From Azospirillum thermophilum (GTDB lineage: Bacteria; Pseudomonadota; Alphaproteobacteria; Azospirillales; Azospirillaceae), in contig NZ_CP029353.1 of the NCBI RefSeq assembly GCF_003130795.1, forward strand, positions 372,001-436,000: 64,000 nt of DNA. Direction: 5' to 3'. The translations under genes and the position numbers were made by a program. The notes under the pieces are model-generated. The model worked only from the letters and a program-made list of their open reading frames with translations. It was not told the DNA's origin and did not search any database. How positions within the stretch are numbered: the stretch's first letter is position 1; every line of letters starts with the position of its first letter. Of this stretch, positions 1 to 7,611 are shown piece after piece.

Positions 1-700
1 CTGGCGCAAGGGGATCGAGCGGCTGGTCGCCTGCGACCTCTCCCCCGCCTTCGCCCGGGCCGCCGGCCGGTCGGCCGATGCCGCCGTCGCCGCCGACGAG
101 GAGGCGCTGCCCTTCGCGCCGGAGAGCTTCGACCTCGTCGTCTCCAACCTCAGCCTTCATTGGGTGAACGACCTGCCGGGCGCCCTGGTGCAGATCCGGC
201 AGGCGCTGAAGCCCGACGGCTTCTTCTGCGCCGCGCTGCTGGGGGGCGAGACGCTGACCGAGCTGCGCCGCTGCCTGTACGAGGCGGAGATGGCGGTGGC
301 GGGCGGCGTGTCGCCGCGCGTCTCCCCCTTCGCGGAGATCAAGGATGCCGGCGCGCTGATGCAGCGGGCCGGCTTCGCCCTGCCGGTGGTGGACGGCGAC
401 ACGCTGACCGTCACCTACTCCGACGCGCTGGCGCTGATGCGCGACCTGCGCGGCATGGGCGAATCGAACGCGGTGCTGGCGCGCCGGAAGGTGCCGGCCA
501 GCCGCGCCCTGCTGTTCGAGACGGCGCGGCGCTATGCGGAACTCCATGCCGAGCCGGACGGACGCATCCCGGCGACCTTCCAGGTGCTCTACCTCGCCGG
601 CTGGTCGCCGCACGAAAGCCAGCAACAGCCCCTCAAGCCCGGCTGCGGCGAGGTCCCGCTGGCCGAGGCGCTGAAGGGGCAGGCGGGCAAGCTGCCCTGA
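1..700 (+). CDS. NDUFAF5/BioC-like methyltransferase-fold protein (5' end outside window)
   Basis: The reading frame is open from base 2 to the stop at 700, so the N-terminus with most of the SAM-binding fold lies outside the window. The visible part carries the post-fold motif SLHWVNDLPG and then an LKPDG turn, a GMGESN segment and a PATFQVLYLAGW segment. I recognise this order from mitochondrial NDUFAF5, the enzyme that hydroxylates an arginine of complex I subunit NDUFS7, and its alphaproteobacterial relatives. BioC (malonyl-acyl carrier protein methyltransferase) is the main alternative, but no biotin genes are seen nearby. A role in complex I assembly is inferred from family resemblance only. 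The next gene is convergent. Confidence 0.8.
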   Translation, partial: WRKGIERLVACDLSPAFARAAGRSADAAVAADEEALPFAPESFDLVVSNLSLHWVNDLPGALVQIRQALKPDGFFCAALLGGETLTELRRCLYEAEMAVAGGVSPRVSPFAEIKDAGALMQRAGFALPVVDGDTLTVTYSDALALMRDLRGMGESNAVLARRKVPASRALLFETARRYAELHAEPDGRIPATFQVLYLAGWSPHESQQQPLKPGCGEVPLAEALKGQAGKLP

Positions 701-706
701 TCCTCC

Positions 707-1474
707 TCAGGCCACCAGCTTCCAGGCCATCCAGCCCAGCACCCCGGCGTTCACCAGCATGATCGCCGGGGCGGCGCGGGCCACGGCGCTGCGCCAGGTG
801 CGGCCGGCGAGATGGCCGGCCAGCCCGACGGCCAGCAGGCTGGGCAGCGTCCCGAGGGCGAAGGCGAGCATGCCGAGCGCCCCGGTCAGGGCGCTGCCGC
901 TCGCCGCCGCCACGGCCACCGCGCCATAGAGCAGCCCGCAGGGGATGAAGCCCAGCGCGACGCCCAGCCCATAGCCGCGCCAGCCCGTCGGGTTGCCGAA
1001 CAGCGGCCGGGCGAGGCGGGACACCCGGTCGCCCCACCAGCGCTGCAGCGGCGACTCGACATGCGGCAACCAGGCCGTCAGGCCCCGCACCGCGTAGCCG
1101 AGGAAGAACAGGGCGGCGAAGACCAGCAGCGCCACCGACAGCCAGCGCAGCCCGGGCAGCGCCCCGACATGGCCGGCCACCGACGCCGCCACGGCGCCGA
1201 TCAGCGCATAGCTGGTGGCGCGGCCGAGATGGTAGGGCAGCACCGCAGCCCCGGCGAGCCGGTGCATCTCGCTCATCCGCGAGGCGGGAACGCGTTCCAG
1301 CCGGGCGGTGACCTGCGCCAGCACGAAGGGACCGCACATGCCGGCGCAATGGGTCGAGCCGCCGACCAGCCCGGCGGTCAGCAGAGCCGCCAGCAGCCCG
1401 CCGTCACGGTCGATGACGAGGGAGCACTGGTTGAGCGCGGTGTCGAGCAGGGTGACGGCGGAAGAGGCGTCCAA
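707..1474 (-). CDS. TauE/SafE-type (DsbD_2/UreH-like) membrane protein
   Basis: This is a 255-residue polytopic membrane protein with about six hydrophobic segments. The signature HCAGMCGP at residues 42-49, with two cysteines, marks the family annotated as sulfite exporter TauE/SafE or UreH/DsbD_2. Members of it are often found with cbb3 oxidase or copper and cytochrome c maturation genes. Its substrate is unknown. The chosen start is a TTG codon with GGAG about 12 bases upstream. An FNR-like box and matching -10 element lie just upstream (1509-1550), which would make it a low-oxygen gene, in keeping with a role in respiratory enzyme biogenesis. That role is inferred. Confidence 0.8.
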   Translation of the reverse strand: MDASSAVTLLDTALNQCSLVIDRDGGLLAALLTAGLVGGSTHCAGMCGPFVLAQVTARLERVPASRMSEMHRLAGAAVLPYHLGRATSYALIGAVAASVAGHVGALPGLRWLSVALLVFAALFFLGYAVRGLTAWLPHVESPLQRWWGDRVSRLARPLFGNPTGWRGYGLGVALGFIPCGLLYGAVAVAAASGSALTGALGMLAFALGTLPSLLAVGLAGHLAGRTWRSAVARAAPAIMLVNAGVLGWMAWKLVA

Positions 1475-1508
1475 GGCCGGCGGCTCCGGGTGGAGGAAGG
1501 ACGCGCCC

Positions 1509-1550
1509 TGGATAGCGCAAAGGGCCGGGCAGGGCGATGACCTGCGTCAA
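1509..1550 (-). promoter_or_regulatory. FNR-like box and class II promoter for the TauE/SafE-type gene
   Basis: Read on the minus strand, TTGAC-GCAG-GTCAT (1550-1537) is an imperfect FNR/DNR-type inverted repeat (consensus TTGAT-N4-ATCAA). A TATCCA hexamer follows at 1514-1509, which would place the start site near 1502. The box centre (1543.5) is then 41.5 bases upstream, exactly the class II FNR activator spacing. The start codon is at 1474. There is no good -35 hexamer, as expected for an activator-dependent promoter. The assignment rests on sequence only. Confidence 0.5.
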
Positions 1551-1602
1551 ATCGCCCCGTCCCGGCCCCTTCGGGTCCCCATCCTTACCTGTCGCCGGAT
1601 CC

Positions 1603-2232
1603 TTACACGGAGCCGGTCTGCGGCACGTCATGCACCTCGGCCGGCTTCACCGCGTGGCGGTTCAGGATCTCCAGCGCCCGGCGCTCGCGGTCGGCGTCGC
1701 GCAGGTTGACCCACAGCAGGATGCCGCCCTTGTCGAGCTGCTGCAGCATCGGCTCGTTGCGCTTGTCGCTCAGCCATTGGGAGAGGAAGCTGCCGGCAGC
1801 GCCGCCGCCGGCCCCGGCCGCCGCGGCGGCCGCTGCGGCGGCCAGCGCCGTCCCGCCGGTCGCCAGCACGGCGCCGGTCGCCAGGATGGCCCCGACATAG
1901 GCGGGGAAGCCCGCCGCCACGCCCTGCAGGCTGCCGGTATCCTCGGGCGAGACGAAGGACTGGCGCGGCGCGTTCGGGTCGTGGGCGACCTGTTCCACAT
2001 GCCTCGGGACATCGCCCAGCCGCTCGCGGATCGTCTCGTCGTTGGCGAGCAGGCTCAGCTCGTGCCGCTCGAAGCCGCCGAGCGACAGCTCGTCGATCGC
2101 CTGCTGCAGCGCCTCGCGGCTGTCGAAGATGGCGACCGCCTCGCGGACCTGCCCCTCGGTCCAGCCGGACTGCGGAGCCGCCACGCCGCTCTGGCCGGAC
2201 ACGGTCATGCCGGTTTCGGGATTCTCGATCAT
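1603..2232 (-). CDS. General-stress-protein-like protein with glycine-zipper segment
   Basis: This 209-residue protein has an N-terminal domain (about residues 28-75, EAVAIFDSRE then LGGFERHELS) resembling the small fold of YflT/17M general stress proteins. A Gly/Ala-rich, probably membrane-inserting stretch follows (about 104-150, with nine alanines in a row). The soluble C-terminus (about 168-200, containing ILLWVNLRD) looks like a second copy of the first fold. I place the start at MIENPETG; the longer open frame upstream reads like untranslated sequence. It is related to stress-inducible proteins of unknown biochemical function; no catalytic residues are evident. A 13-base tandem duplication lies just upstream. 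Confidence 0.6.
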   Translation of the reverse strand: MIENPETGMTVSGQSGVAAPQSGWTEGQVREAVAIFDSREALQQAIDELSLGGFERHELSLLANDETIRERLGDVPRHVEQVAHDPNAPRQSFVSPEDTGSLQGVAAGFPAYVGAILATGAVLATGGTALAAAAAAAAAGAGGGAAGSFLSQWLSDKRNEPMLQQLDKGGILLWVNLRDADRERRALEILNRHAVKPAEVHDVPQTGSV

Positions 2233-2253
2233 CGTCCTGCCTCCGCCATCATC

Positions 2254-2279
2254 CTGTCTGGGCCATCTGTCTGGGCCAT
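2254..2279. repeat. 13-bp perfect tandem duplication
   Basis: Two adjacent copies of CTGTCTGGGCCAT lie 22 bases upstream of the start codon of the stress-protein-like gene, inside its probable 5' untranslated region. It is probably a slippage duplication; no function is evident. Confidence 0.8.
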
Positions 2280-2383
2280 CATCCGGCCTGCGCCGGTTTC
2301 CGGCGCTGCGCCGCGCAGGAGTCCCCCTGGTGCGCCCGTACAAGCCGGGCAAGCCGACATCCGGCACAGCGGCCTCCAGGGCT

Positions 2384-2542
2384 CTAACCTGCGGGCGCGG
2401 CGGAGGTTCCGCCCGGCGCCGCCGGCGGCAGGCCGCGCGGCTGCGGCATGGCGGACAGGAACCACCAGAGGCCGAGCGCGATCAGCAGGACCTTGACCGC
2501 CAGGAACAGGGCGATGTGCCGGGCGAGCGGGTTGCGGAACAT
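2384..2542 (-). CDS. CydP-like small membrane protein (52 residues)
   Basis: This short gene encodes a 52-residue peptide. It begins MFRNPLARHIALF, followed by one transmembrane helix (about residues 9-31, ending LWWFLSAM), and ends in a Pro/Ala-rich tail. The pattern of a basic residue pair, a lysine within the helix (AVKVLL) and a trailing tryptophan pair matches small proteins annotated as putative cytochrome oxidase small subunit CydP. Here it is not next to cydAB, so a partner oxidase elsewhere is assumed. A plausible ribosome site (AGGTTCC region) precedes the ATG. The divergent neighbour is the ankyrin protein gene. Confidence 0.55.
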   Translation of the reverse strand: MFRNPLARHIALFLAVKVLLIALGLWWFLSAMPQPRGLPPAAPGGTSAAPAG

Positions 2543-2641
2543 GGAATGGAACCTCTGCTTGTGGAACGGGGTGGCTGGTCAAGCAGCCGGCCTTGCGGCT
2601 AGTATCCCGCCACGCCTGGATTGAAGGAAGGGACGTCCGCC

Positions 2642-3205
2642 ATGAAGCGGCTGCTTCTCGCCCCTGCTGTTGTCTGTGGGCTCGCCCTGGGGCTGAGCGC
2701 CCCGGCCCATGCCCAGATCAGCCTGTTCTCGGAGCCTTCGATGATGAAGGCGGTGACGCAGAACGACACCGCGACGCTGAAGGGCCTCCTTCTCAAGGGG
2801 GAGAATCCGAACCAGACCGACATCAACGGCCGCACGCCGCTGCAGATCGCCATCGGCGCCGGCAACAGCGAGATGGTGCGCCTGCTGCTGGACGGCGGCG
2901 CCCAGGTCAACCGCGCCGACAAGGCCGGCAACACGCCGCTGCTCGCCGCGGCCGAGGCGGGCGACGCGACCGTCGTCGACCTTCTGCTGAAGAAGGGCGC
3001 CAAGGTGGACCAGGACAACCGCGAAGGCCTGACCCCGCTGATGGCGGCGGCGCGCGGCGGCCGGGCCGACATCGTGGACCGGCTGCTGAAGGCCGGCGCC
3101 AAGGTCGACCGCGCCGACTTCACCGGCCGTACCGCGCTGACCTGGGCGCAGGAGGGGCGCAACGCCCGCGTCACCACGCTGCTGCGCGGCGCCGGCGCCA
3201 AGTAG
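2642..3205 (+). CDS. Exported ankyrin-repeat protein
   Basis: This 187-residue protein has a classical signal peptide (MKRLLLAPAV to AHA, cleavage predicted after about residue 24), so it is probably periplasmic. At least four ankyrin repeats follow from about residue 36, recognisable by NGRTPLQIA, AGNTPLLAA, EGLTPLMAA and TGRTALTWA. I chose the internal ATG because the signal peptide begins there. Ankyrin repeats mediate protein binding; no partner can be read from the sequence. It is followed after 51 bases by cobD on the same strand, which may be coincidental. Confidence 0.85.
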   Translation: MKRLLLAPAVVCGLALGLSAPAHAQISLFSEPSMMKAVTQNDTATLKGLLLKGENPNQTDINGRTPLQIAIGAGNSEMVRLLLDGGAQVNRADKAGNTPLLAAAEAGDATVVDLLLKKGAKVDQDNREGLTPLMAAARGGRADIVDRLLKAGAKVDRADFTGRTALTWAQEGRNARVTTLLRGAGAK

Positions 3206-3256
3206 GATCGGAACCCAGCCAGGACCGGAACGGAGCAAGGATCGGAAGGGCGGTCG

Positions 3257-4240
3257 ATGCTGAACAGCGCCTTCGGCGGCCCGGGACCGCTTCTCCTCCT
3301 GCTGCTCGCGCTGGCGATCGACGCCGCGGTCGGCGACCGGCTCGACCGCATCCTGCCCGACCCCGCCGCGCTGGCCCGGCGCTTCTGCCTGTGGGCCGAC
3401 GCGCGGCTGAACCGGGCGGAGCGGGGGCCGACCACCGTGCTGATCCGCGGCGCGCTGGTCGTGCTGGCCCTGCTGGCCGGCGTCGCCGTCCTCGGGCTGA
3501 TCGTCGAGTGGATCGGCGGCCAGGGGCGCGGCTGGATCCTGGAACTGGCGGTGGTGCTGTGCGGGGTACGCGGCCGGGCGGCCTGGACCCGGGTGCGGGC
3601 GGTGCGCCGGGCGCTGGAGAGCGGCGGGTTGGCTCCCGGACAGCAGGCGGTGCAGCCGCTGACCCGCCGCCATGCCTACAGCCTCGACGAACATGGGATC
3701 GCCCGCGCGGCCATCGAGGCGGCGGCCCGCGCCTTCGACCGCAAGCTGGTGGCGCCGATATTCGGCTATCTGCTGCTCGGCGTGCCGGGCCTGCTGGTGT
3801 GGACCGCCATGGACGGCGCCGACGCGGCGCTGGGCAGCCCCGGCATCCGCCACGAGCGGTTCGGGCTGACCGCGGCCCGGATGGACGATGCGCTGAACGC
3901 CCTGCCGGCACGGTTCGCCGCGCTGCTGCTCGCCGCGGCGGCCCCCTTCATCGGCACCGCCTCGGCAGGAGGGGCGGTGCGGACGCTGGGCCGGGATGCC
4001 CGCAAGCACCCCTCTCTGAACATGGGATGGCCGATCGCCGCGATGGCGGGCGCGCTCGGCCTGTCGCTGGCCGGTCCGCATCGCGACGGCGGCGTGGTGA
4101 TCACCGAACCCTGGATCGGCGACGGCCGGGCGAGGGCCACCGCGGCCGACATCGGCCGGGCGCTGGCCCTTTATGCCGTGGCGGCGCTGATCCTGGTCGG
4201 TCTGGTCGCTCTGCTGGTGTGGGGGGTGGCGGGGCTCTGA
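3257..4240 (+). CDS. CobD/CbiB-family protein (adenosylcobinamide-phosphate synthase-like)
   Basis: This 327-residue membrane protein belongs to the CobD/CbiB family, which attaches aminopropanol (phosphate) to adenosylcobyric acid in late cobalamin synthesis. Family landmarks are RMDDALNALPARF (about residues 215-227), RDARKHPS-NMGWPIAAMAGALG (about 248-270) and the closing DIGRALALY segment. Four to five hydrophobic segments are visible. No other cobalamin gene and no B12 riboswitch is seen nearby. The usual early conserved segments are diverged, so it may be a paralog; I leave the symbol blank. Confidence 0.75.
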   Translation: MLNSAFGGPGPLLLLLLALAIDAAVGDRLDRILPDPAALARRFCLWADARLNRAERGPTTVLIRGALVVLALLAGVAVLGLIVEWIGGQGRGWILELAVVLCGVRGRAAWTRVRAVRRALESGGLAPGQQAVQPLTRRHAYSLDEHGIARAAIEAAARAFDRKLVAPIFGYLLLGVPGLLVWTAMDGADAALGSPGIRHERFGLTAARMDDALNALPARFAALLLAAAAPFIGTASAGGAVRTLGRDARKHPSLNMGWPIAAMAGALGLSLAGPHRDGGVVITEPWIGDGRARATAADIGRALALYAVAALILVGLVALLVWGVAGL

Positions 4241-4276
4241 GGCCCCGCCCGCCCTATCCTTACCGGATCGTCCCGC

Positions 4277-5680
4277 TTACCAGCTCTTGGCGCGGGCGGC
4301 GCCGGCCGGCTTGCCGGTGCCGCGGCCCTGGTCGCGGCGGGCATGACCATGGTCGGGGCGGCCATGCTCCGAGCGGCCATGGCCGTTGTGGCCGGCGTGG
4401 CCGTGGCCGGCATGCTCCGGACGCCCGCCTTCCGGACGGAAGCTGCGCGGCTGGCCGTTGCCGTCGCCCTTGCGGTGCCAGGGCTTGCTGCCCGACGGCC
4501 GGCCGGCGCGGTTGCCCATCGGAGGCCGGCTGCTGTTGCTGAACGGGCGCTGCGGCTCCAGCCCCGGGATCACATGGATCGGCAGGGTGGACTTGGTGAA
4601 GCGCTCGATGCGGAACAGCGTGTCGCGGTCGGCCCGGCCGGCGAAGGAGATGGCGACGCCCGACGCCCCGGCGCGGCCGGTGCGGCCGATGCGGTGGACA
4701 TAGTCCTCGGCCGAGCGCGGCAGGTCGAAGTTGATGACGTGGGTGATGTCGCGCACGTCGATGCCGCGGGCGGCCACGTCGGTCGCCACCAGCAGGCGGA
4801 CCTGGCCGTTGCGCAGCCGCTGCAGGGTGCGGTTGCGCTTGGTCTGGTCCATGTCGCCGTGGAGCGCCGCGGCGGCATGGCCGGCCTGGGCCAGCTCCTC
4901 CGCCAGCGTGTCGGCGTCGCGCTTGGTGGCGGCGAAGATGATCGCCTTGCCCACCTCGTCCTGTTCGGCGAAATGGTGCAGCAGGCGCCGCTTGTGATCG
5001 AGGTCGTCGACCTGGTGCAGCCGCTGCTCGACGTTCACCGAGGTGGCCTGGCTCTCGACGGCGACGCGCTCCGGGTCACGCAGCAGGTTGCCGGCGAGCT
5101 GCGCCATGCGGCGGTCGAGCGTCGCGGTGAACAGCAGGGTCTGGCGGGTCGGCGGGCAGCACTTGGCGATCGTCTCGACGTCGTCGAGGAAGCCCATGTC
5201 GAGCATCCGGTCGGCCTCGTCGAGCACCAGCACCTCGACCCCTTCCAGGTCGATGCGGCGGCGCGACACGTGGTCGAGCAGACGGCCCGGCGTGGCGACC
5301 AGCACGTCCACCGGCCGCGACAGCAGGCGGAGCTGCTCGCGGTAGGGCATGCCGCCGACCACGTCGACGATGTTCATGCGCAGGCCCTTGGCATAATTGC
5401 GGGCCGCGTCGGTGACCTGCTTGGCCAGCTCGCGCGTCGGCGCCAGCACCAGCATGCGCGGGGCGGCGATGCCCAGCCGCGGCAGCTCGGCGATGCGGGT
5501 CAGGGCGGGCAGGACGAAGGCGGCGGTCTTGCCGGTGCCGGTCTCGGCGGTGGCAAGCACGTCGCGGCCGGCCAGCGCCGGCGGAATGGCGGCCGCCTGG
5601 ACGGGAGTCGGCTCGCTATAGCCGAGCGCTTCCAGGGCCGAGAGGACGGAGGGATGCAGACCGAGTTCGGAGAAAGACAA
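4277..5680 (-). CDS. DEAD-box ATP-dependent RNA helicase (RhlE/CsdA-like)
   Basis: This helicase has 467 residues from the chosen TTG start. Motifs in order are Q motif TPVQ, AETGTGKT (45-52), PTREL (81-85), DEAD (154-157), FTATL in place of the usual SAT (185-187), and HRIGRTGR (329-336). The C-terminal tail after about residue 375 is basic and glycine-rich, with eight histidines spread through residues 423-446 in GH and EH steps. GAGAAGG lies 9 bases upstream of this TTG, which decides it over another TTG three codons earlier. It likely acts on rRNA or structured mRNA, for example in the cold. The gene has a long structured leader. Confidence 0.92.
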   Translation of the reverse strand: MSFSELGLHPSVLSALEALGYSEPTPVQAAAIPPALAGRDVLATAETGTGKTAAFVLPALTRIAELPRLGIAAPRMLVLAPTRELAKQVTDAARNYAKGLRMNIVDVVGGMPYREQLRLLSRPVDVLVATPGRLLDHVSRRRIDLEGVEVLVLDEADRMLDMGFLDDVETIAKCCPPTRQTLLFTATLDRRMAQLAGNLLRDPERVAVESQATSVNVEQRLHQVDDLDHKRRLLHHFAEQDEVGKAIIFAATKRDADTLAEELAQAGHAAAALHGDMDQTKRNRTLQRLRNGQVRLLVATDVAARGIDVRDITHVINFDLPRSAEDYVHRIGRTGRAGASGVAISFAGRADRDTLFRIERFTKSTLPIHVIPGLEPQRPFSNSSRPPMGNRAGRPSGSKPWHRKGDGNGQPRSFRPEGGRPEHAGHGHAGHNGHGRSEHGRPDHGHARRDQGRGTGKPAGAARAKSW

Positions 5681-5992
5681 TGCGGACAACCTTCTCAAGC
5701 CATGCCGACACGCCCCCGCGCACCCCGACGGTAGGCGGTGGGAGAGCCGGCGATCTTCGCCGGGAGGAGGTCGGAAGAGGGAGAGGCGTCTATCCGAAGC
5801 GGGGTCCTTCAGCCCCCGTACCTCGGGGGTCCTGCCCAGCATATGCAAAGCGCGTCTCGCTCAAGAGACGCACGAGCCTCCAGCGATCAGGCGGTGAACA
5901 TAGTGTGTTGCGCCGCAAGATCCAAGCCCCTTCCGACCCGGCTTCGGCGGGGGAGCCATGCAATGCCGGGCAAAGCCGGCCAGCGCCGCGGG
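5681..5992 (-). promoter_or_regulatory. Promoter and roughly 210-base structured leader of the DEAD-box helicase
   Basis: No gene was found here. On the minus strand a promoter-like pair TTGGAT (5925-5920), 17 bases, TATGTT (5902-5897) predicts transcription from about 5890. The leader then contains three perfect hairpins. These are GCGTCTC/GAGACGC with a 6-base loop (5852-5871), CCCCCG/CGGGGG with a 5-base loop (5813-5829), and CCGGCGA/TCGCCGG with a 3-base loop (5747-5763). The ribosome site follows. Long structured leaders are known for cold-shock helicase mRNAs; regulation here is inferred. Confidence 0.5.
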
Positions 5993-6499
5993 TCAGTCCC
6001 CGGCGGGGCGGAGGAAGCGCGCCCGCAGCTCCTCGTCATGGTAGGTGCCGCCGACCAGCAGGGCGTGGCGCTCCACGCCGTAGAGGCGGAAGCCCAGCCG
6101 CTCGTAGAAGCGGCAGGCCGGCCGGTTGCCGGCGGCGACCGCGAGCTGCACGACCTCCACCAGCCCGGCGGCATGGTCGAGCAGGGCGGTCACCAGCGCC
6201 TCGGCGACGCCGGTGCCGCGGTGGCCGGGGCGGACATACATCCCCCACAGCGTCGCCTTGTGCCGCTGCTTCGCCCCGCTGCGCAGCAGCAGCCCGACGG
6301 TGCCGGCGAGCCCGTCGCCGGTCTCGGCGCCCCACACGGGGTTGCCGGTCAGGCGGTCGCGGAAGAAGGACAGGGGCCGGGCCGCCTCCTCGGCATGGTC
6401 GGCGCCGAAGGCTTCCGGATGGACGAGCAGCCCTTCCAGCCGCAGCGCGCGCCAGGCCTCCGCGTCCGCGGCACCGAGGCGGCGGATGCGCGGGCTCAT
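5993..6499 (-). CDS. GNAT-family N-acetyltransferase
   Basis: This is a 168-residue acetyltransferase of the GNAT fold. The acetyl-CoA pocket is seen as GMYVRPGHRGTGVAEALV (about residues 86-103). The C-terminal family landmark is GNRPACRFYERLGF (about 124-137). The substrate cannot be read from the sequence. Its ATG overlaps the stop of mscL by four bases (ATGA), so the two are translationally coupled. Pairing with an osmotic channel hints at an envelope or stress role but is weak evidence. Confidence 0.85.
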   Translation of the reverse strand: MSPRIRRLGAADAEAWRALRLEGLLVHPEAFGADHAEEAARPLSFFRDRLTGNPVWGAETGDGLAGTVGLLLRSGAKQRHKATLWGMYVRPGHRGTGVAEALVTALLDHAAGLVEVVQLAVAAGNRPACRFYERLGFRLYGVERHALLVGGTYHDEELRARFLRPAGD

Positions 6500-6987
6500 G
6501 CCCCGCCGCCCGGCCGTCCGGCCCTGTCGGGGCTTGCCGGATCGGGTCTGGCCGGATCGGTGCCGGCCGGATCGCCCTTCGCCATATCCTTCAGCGCGTC
6601 GCGGATCTCCGCCAGCAGGATCTCCTGCCGCGGCGTCTCCTTCTTCTTCTCGGCATGGAGGAAATGCAGGCGGTTGACCTGCCGGACCACCAGGAACAGC
6701 GCGCCCGAGACGATCAGGAAGTTGATCAGCGTGTTGATGAAGCGGCCGTAGTTGATGGTCGCCGCCCCCGCGGCCTCCGCCGCCTGCAGCGTCTCGTACC
6801 GACCGCCGGACAGGCTGACGAAATAGTTGGAGAAATCGATGCCACCCACGATCCAGCCGATCGGCGGCATCAGGATGTCCTTCACCAGCGAGTTGACGAT
6901 GCCGGTGAAGGCGGCGCCGATGATGATGCCGACCGCCAGCTCCACCACGTTGCCGCGGCTGATGAACTTCTTGAATTCCTCGAGCAT
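6496..6987 (-). CDS. mscL: Large-conductance mechanosensitive channel
   Basis: This 163-residue inner-membrane channel opens under membrane tension during hypo-osmotic shock. It begins with the family signature MLEEFKKFISRGNVVELAVG. TM1 covers about residues 15-45 with the GxxxG-like pore helix, and TM2 covers about 80-105, followed by a charged KKKE segment. The bundle helix ILLAEIRDALKD is at 123-134. The last 25 residues are a low-complexity Asp/Pro/Ala/Arg tail not needed for the family. The start was chosen because the family N-terminus begins exactly there. It is first in a two-gene unit with the GNAT gene. Confidence 0.96.
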   Translation of the reverse strand: MLEEFKKFISRGNVVELAVGIIIGAAFTGIVNSLVKDILMPPIGWIVGGIDFSNYFVSLSGGRYETLQAAEAAGAATINYGRFINTLINFLIVSGALFLVVRQVNRLHFLHAEKKKETPRQEILLAEIRDALKDMAKGDPAGTDPARPDPASPDRAGRPGGGA

Positions 6988-7067
6988 CCGTCTCTTCCCC
7001 CGGGGCCTGCCTGCGCACAGCCTAGCTGAAACGCCGCAGGCCGGGGGTGTGATCCGGCCGCCGCGGG

Positions 7068-7529
7068 TCAGGCCGGCTGCATGGCAGGCTTCGACAGGGC
7101 GAGGAGCAGGTCCCGCAGGGTGTCCGGACCGCCGGCCGTCAGCCCCGCCTCGATCTCCGCATGGGTCTGCCGCCAGACCGGCAGGGCCTGCAGCAGCAGC
7201 GCATGGCCGGCCGGGGTCAGGGCCATCCGCCGTTCCCGGCGGTCGCGCGGGTTGGCGAGCGCCTCGACGAGGCCCCGGCGTTGCAGCGGCTTCAGGGCGG
7301 CGGTGAGGGTTGTGCGGTCCATCGCCAGCAGCGGCGCCACCGCCCCGATGGTCGGCGGCTCCGGCCGGTTCAGCGCCATCATCAGCGAGAACTGCCCGTT
7401 GGTCAGGTCGAAGGGGCGGAAGGCCTCGTCGAAGCGGCGGGCAAGGGCGCGGGCGGCCCGCTGGACATGCAGGCACAGGCAGGCGTCGCGGACCTGCAGG
7501 GTGGCATCGTACGGCACGGCGTTTGACAT
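7068..7529 (-). CDS. MarR-family transcriptional regulator
   Basis: This 153-residue winged-helix protein of the MarR type has recognition helix region LLAMDRTTLTAALKPLQRRG (about residues 67-86) and the wing with NPRDRRERRMALT (about 92-104). The dimerisation helices are at both ends. It is divergent from the VOC gene, and a 12-base palindrome sits across both promoters, so it probably represses itself and the VOC gene. The conserved-position cysteines (C17, C19 in the first helix) could be redox sensors, but this is speculation. The inducer is unknown. Confidence 0.88.
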   Translation of the reverse strand: MSNAVPYDATLQVRDACLCLHVQRAARALARRFDEAFRPFDLTNGQFSLMMALNRPEPPTIGAVAPLLAMDRTTLTAALKPLQRRGLVEALANPRDRRERRMALTPAGHALLLQALPVWRQTHAEIEAGLTAGGPDTLRDLLLALSKPAMQPA

Positions 7530-7564
7530 GGCCCAATTATGTTGATATCAACGTTTCCTGTCAA
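7523..7564. promoter_or_regulatory. Overlapping divergent marR/VOC promoters with 12-bp palindromic operator
   Basis: The perfect palindrome GTTGATATCAAC lies at 7541-7552. The rightward promoter is TTGACA (7523-7528), 17 bases, TATCAA (7546-7551), feeding the VOC gene. The leftward promoter is TTGACA (7564-7559), 17 bases, CATAAT (7541-7536), feeding marR. The palindrome covers the -10 of one promoter and the spacer of the other, so one bound MarR dimer would block both. The predicted leftward start falls on the A of the marR ATG (7529), implying a leaderless mRNA. Confidence 0.75.
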
Positions 7565-7611
7565 CAAGGCCCGCCCGCCCGTCGGGGGCCGGCGGAGAAA
7601 TGGGAGGAGAC

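Noticed and set aside
3206..3256. B12 riboswitch before cobD
   Set aside because: The 51-base gap is too short and lacks the B12 box.
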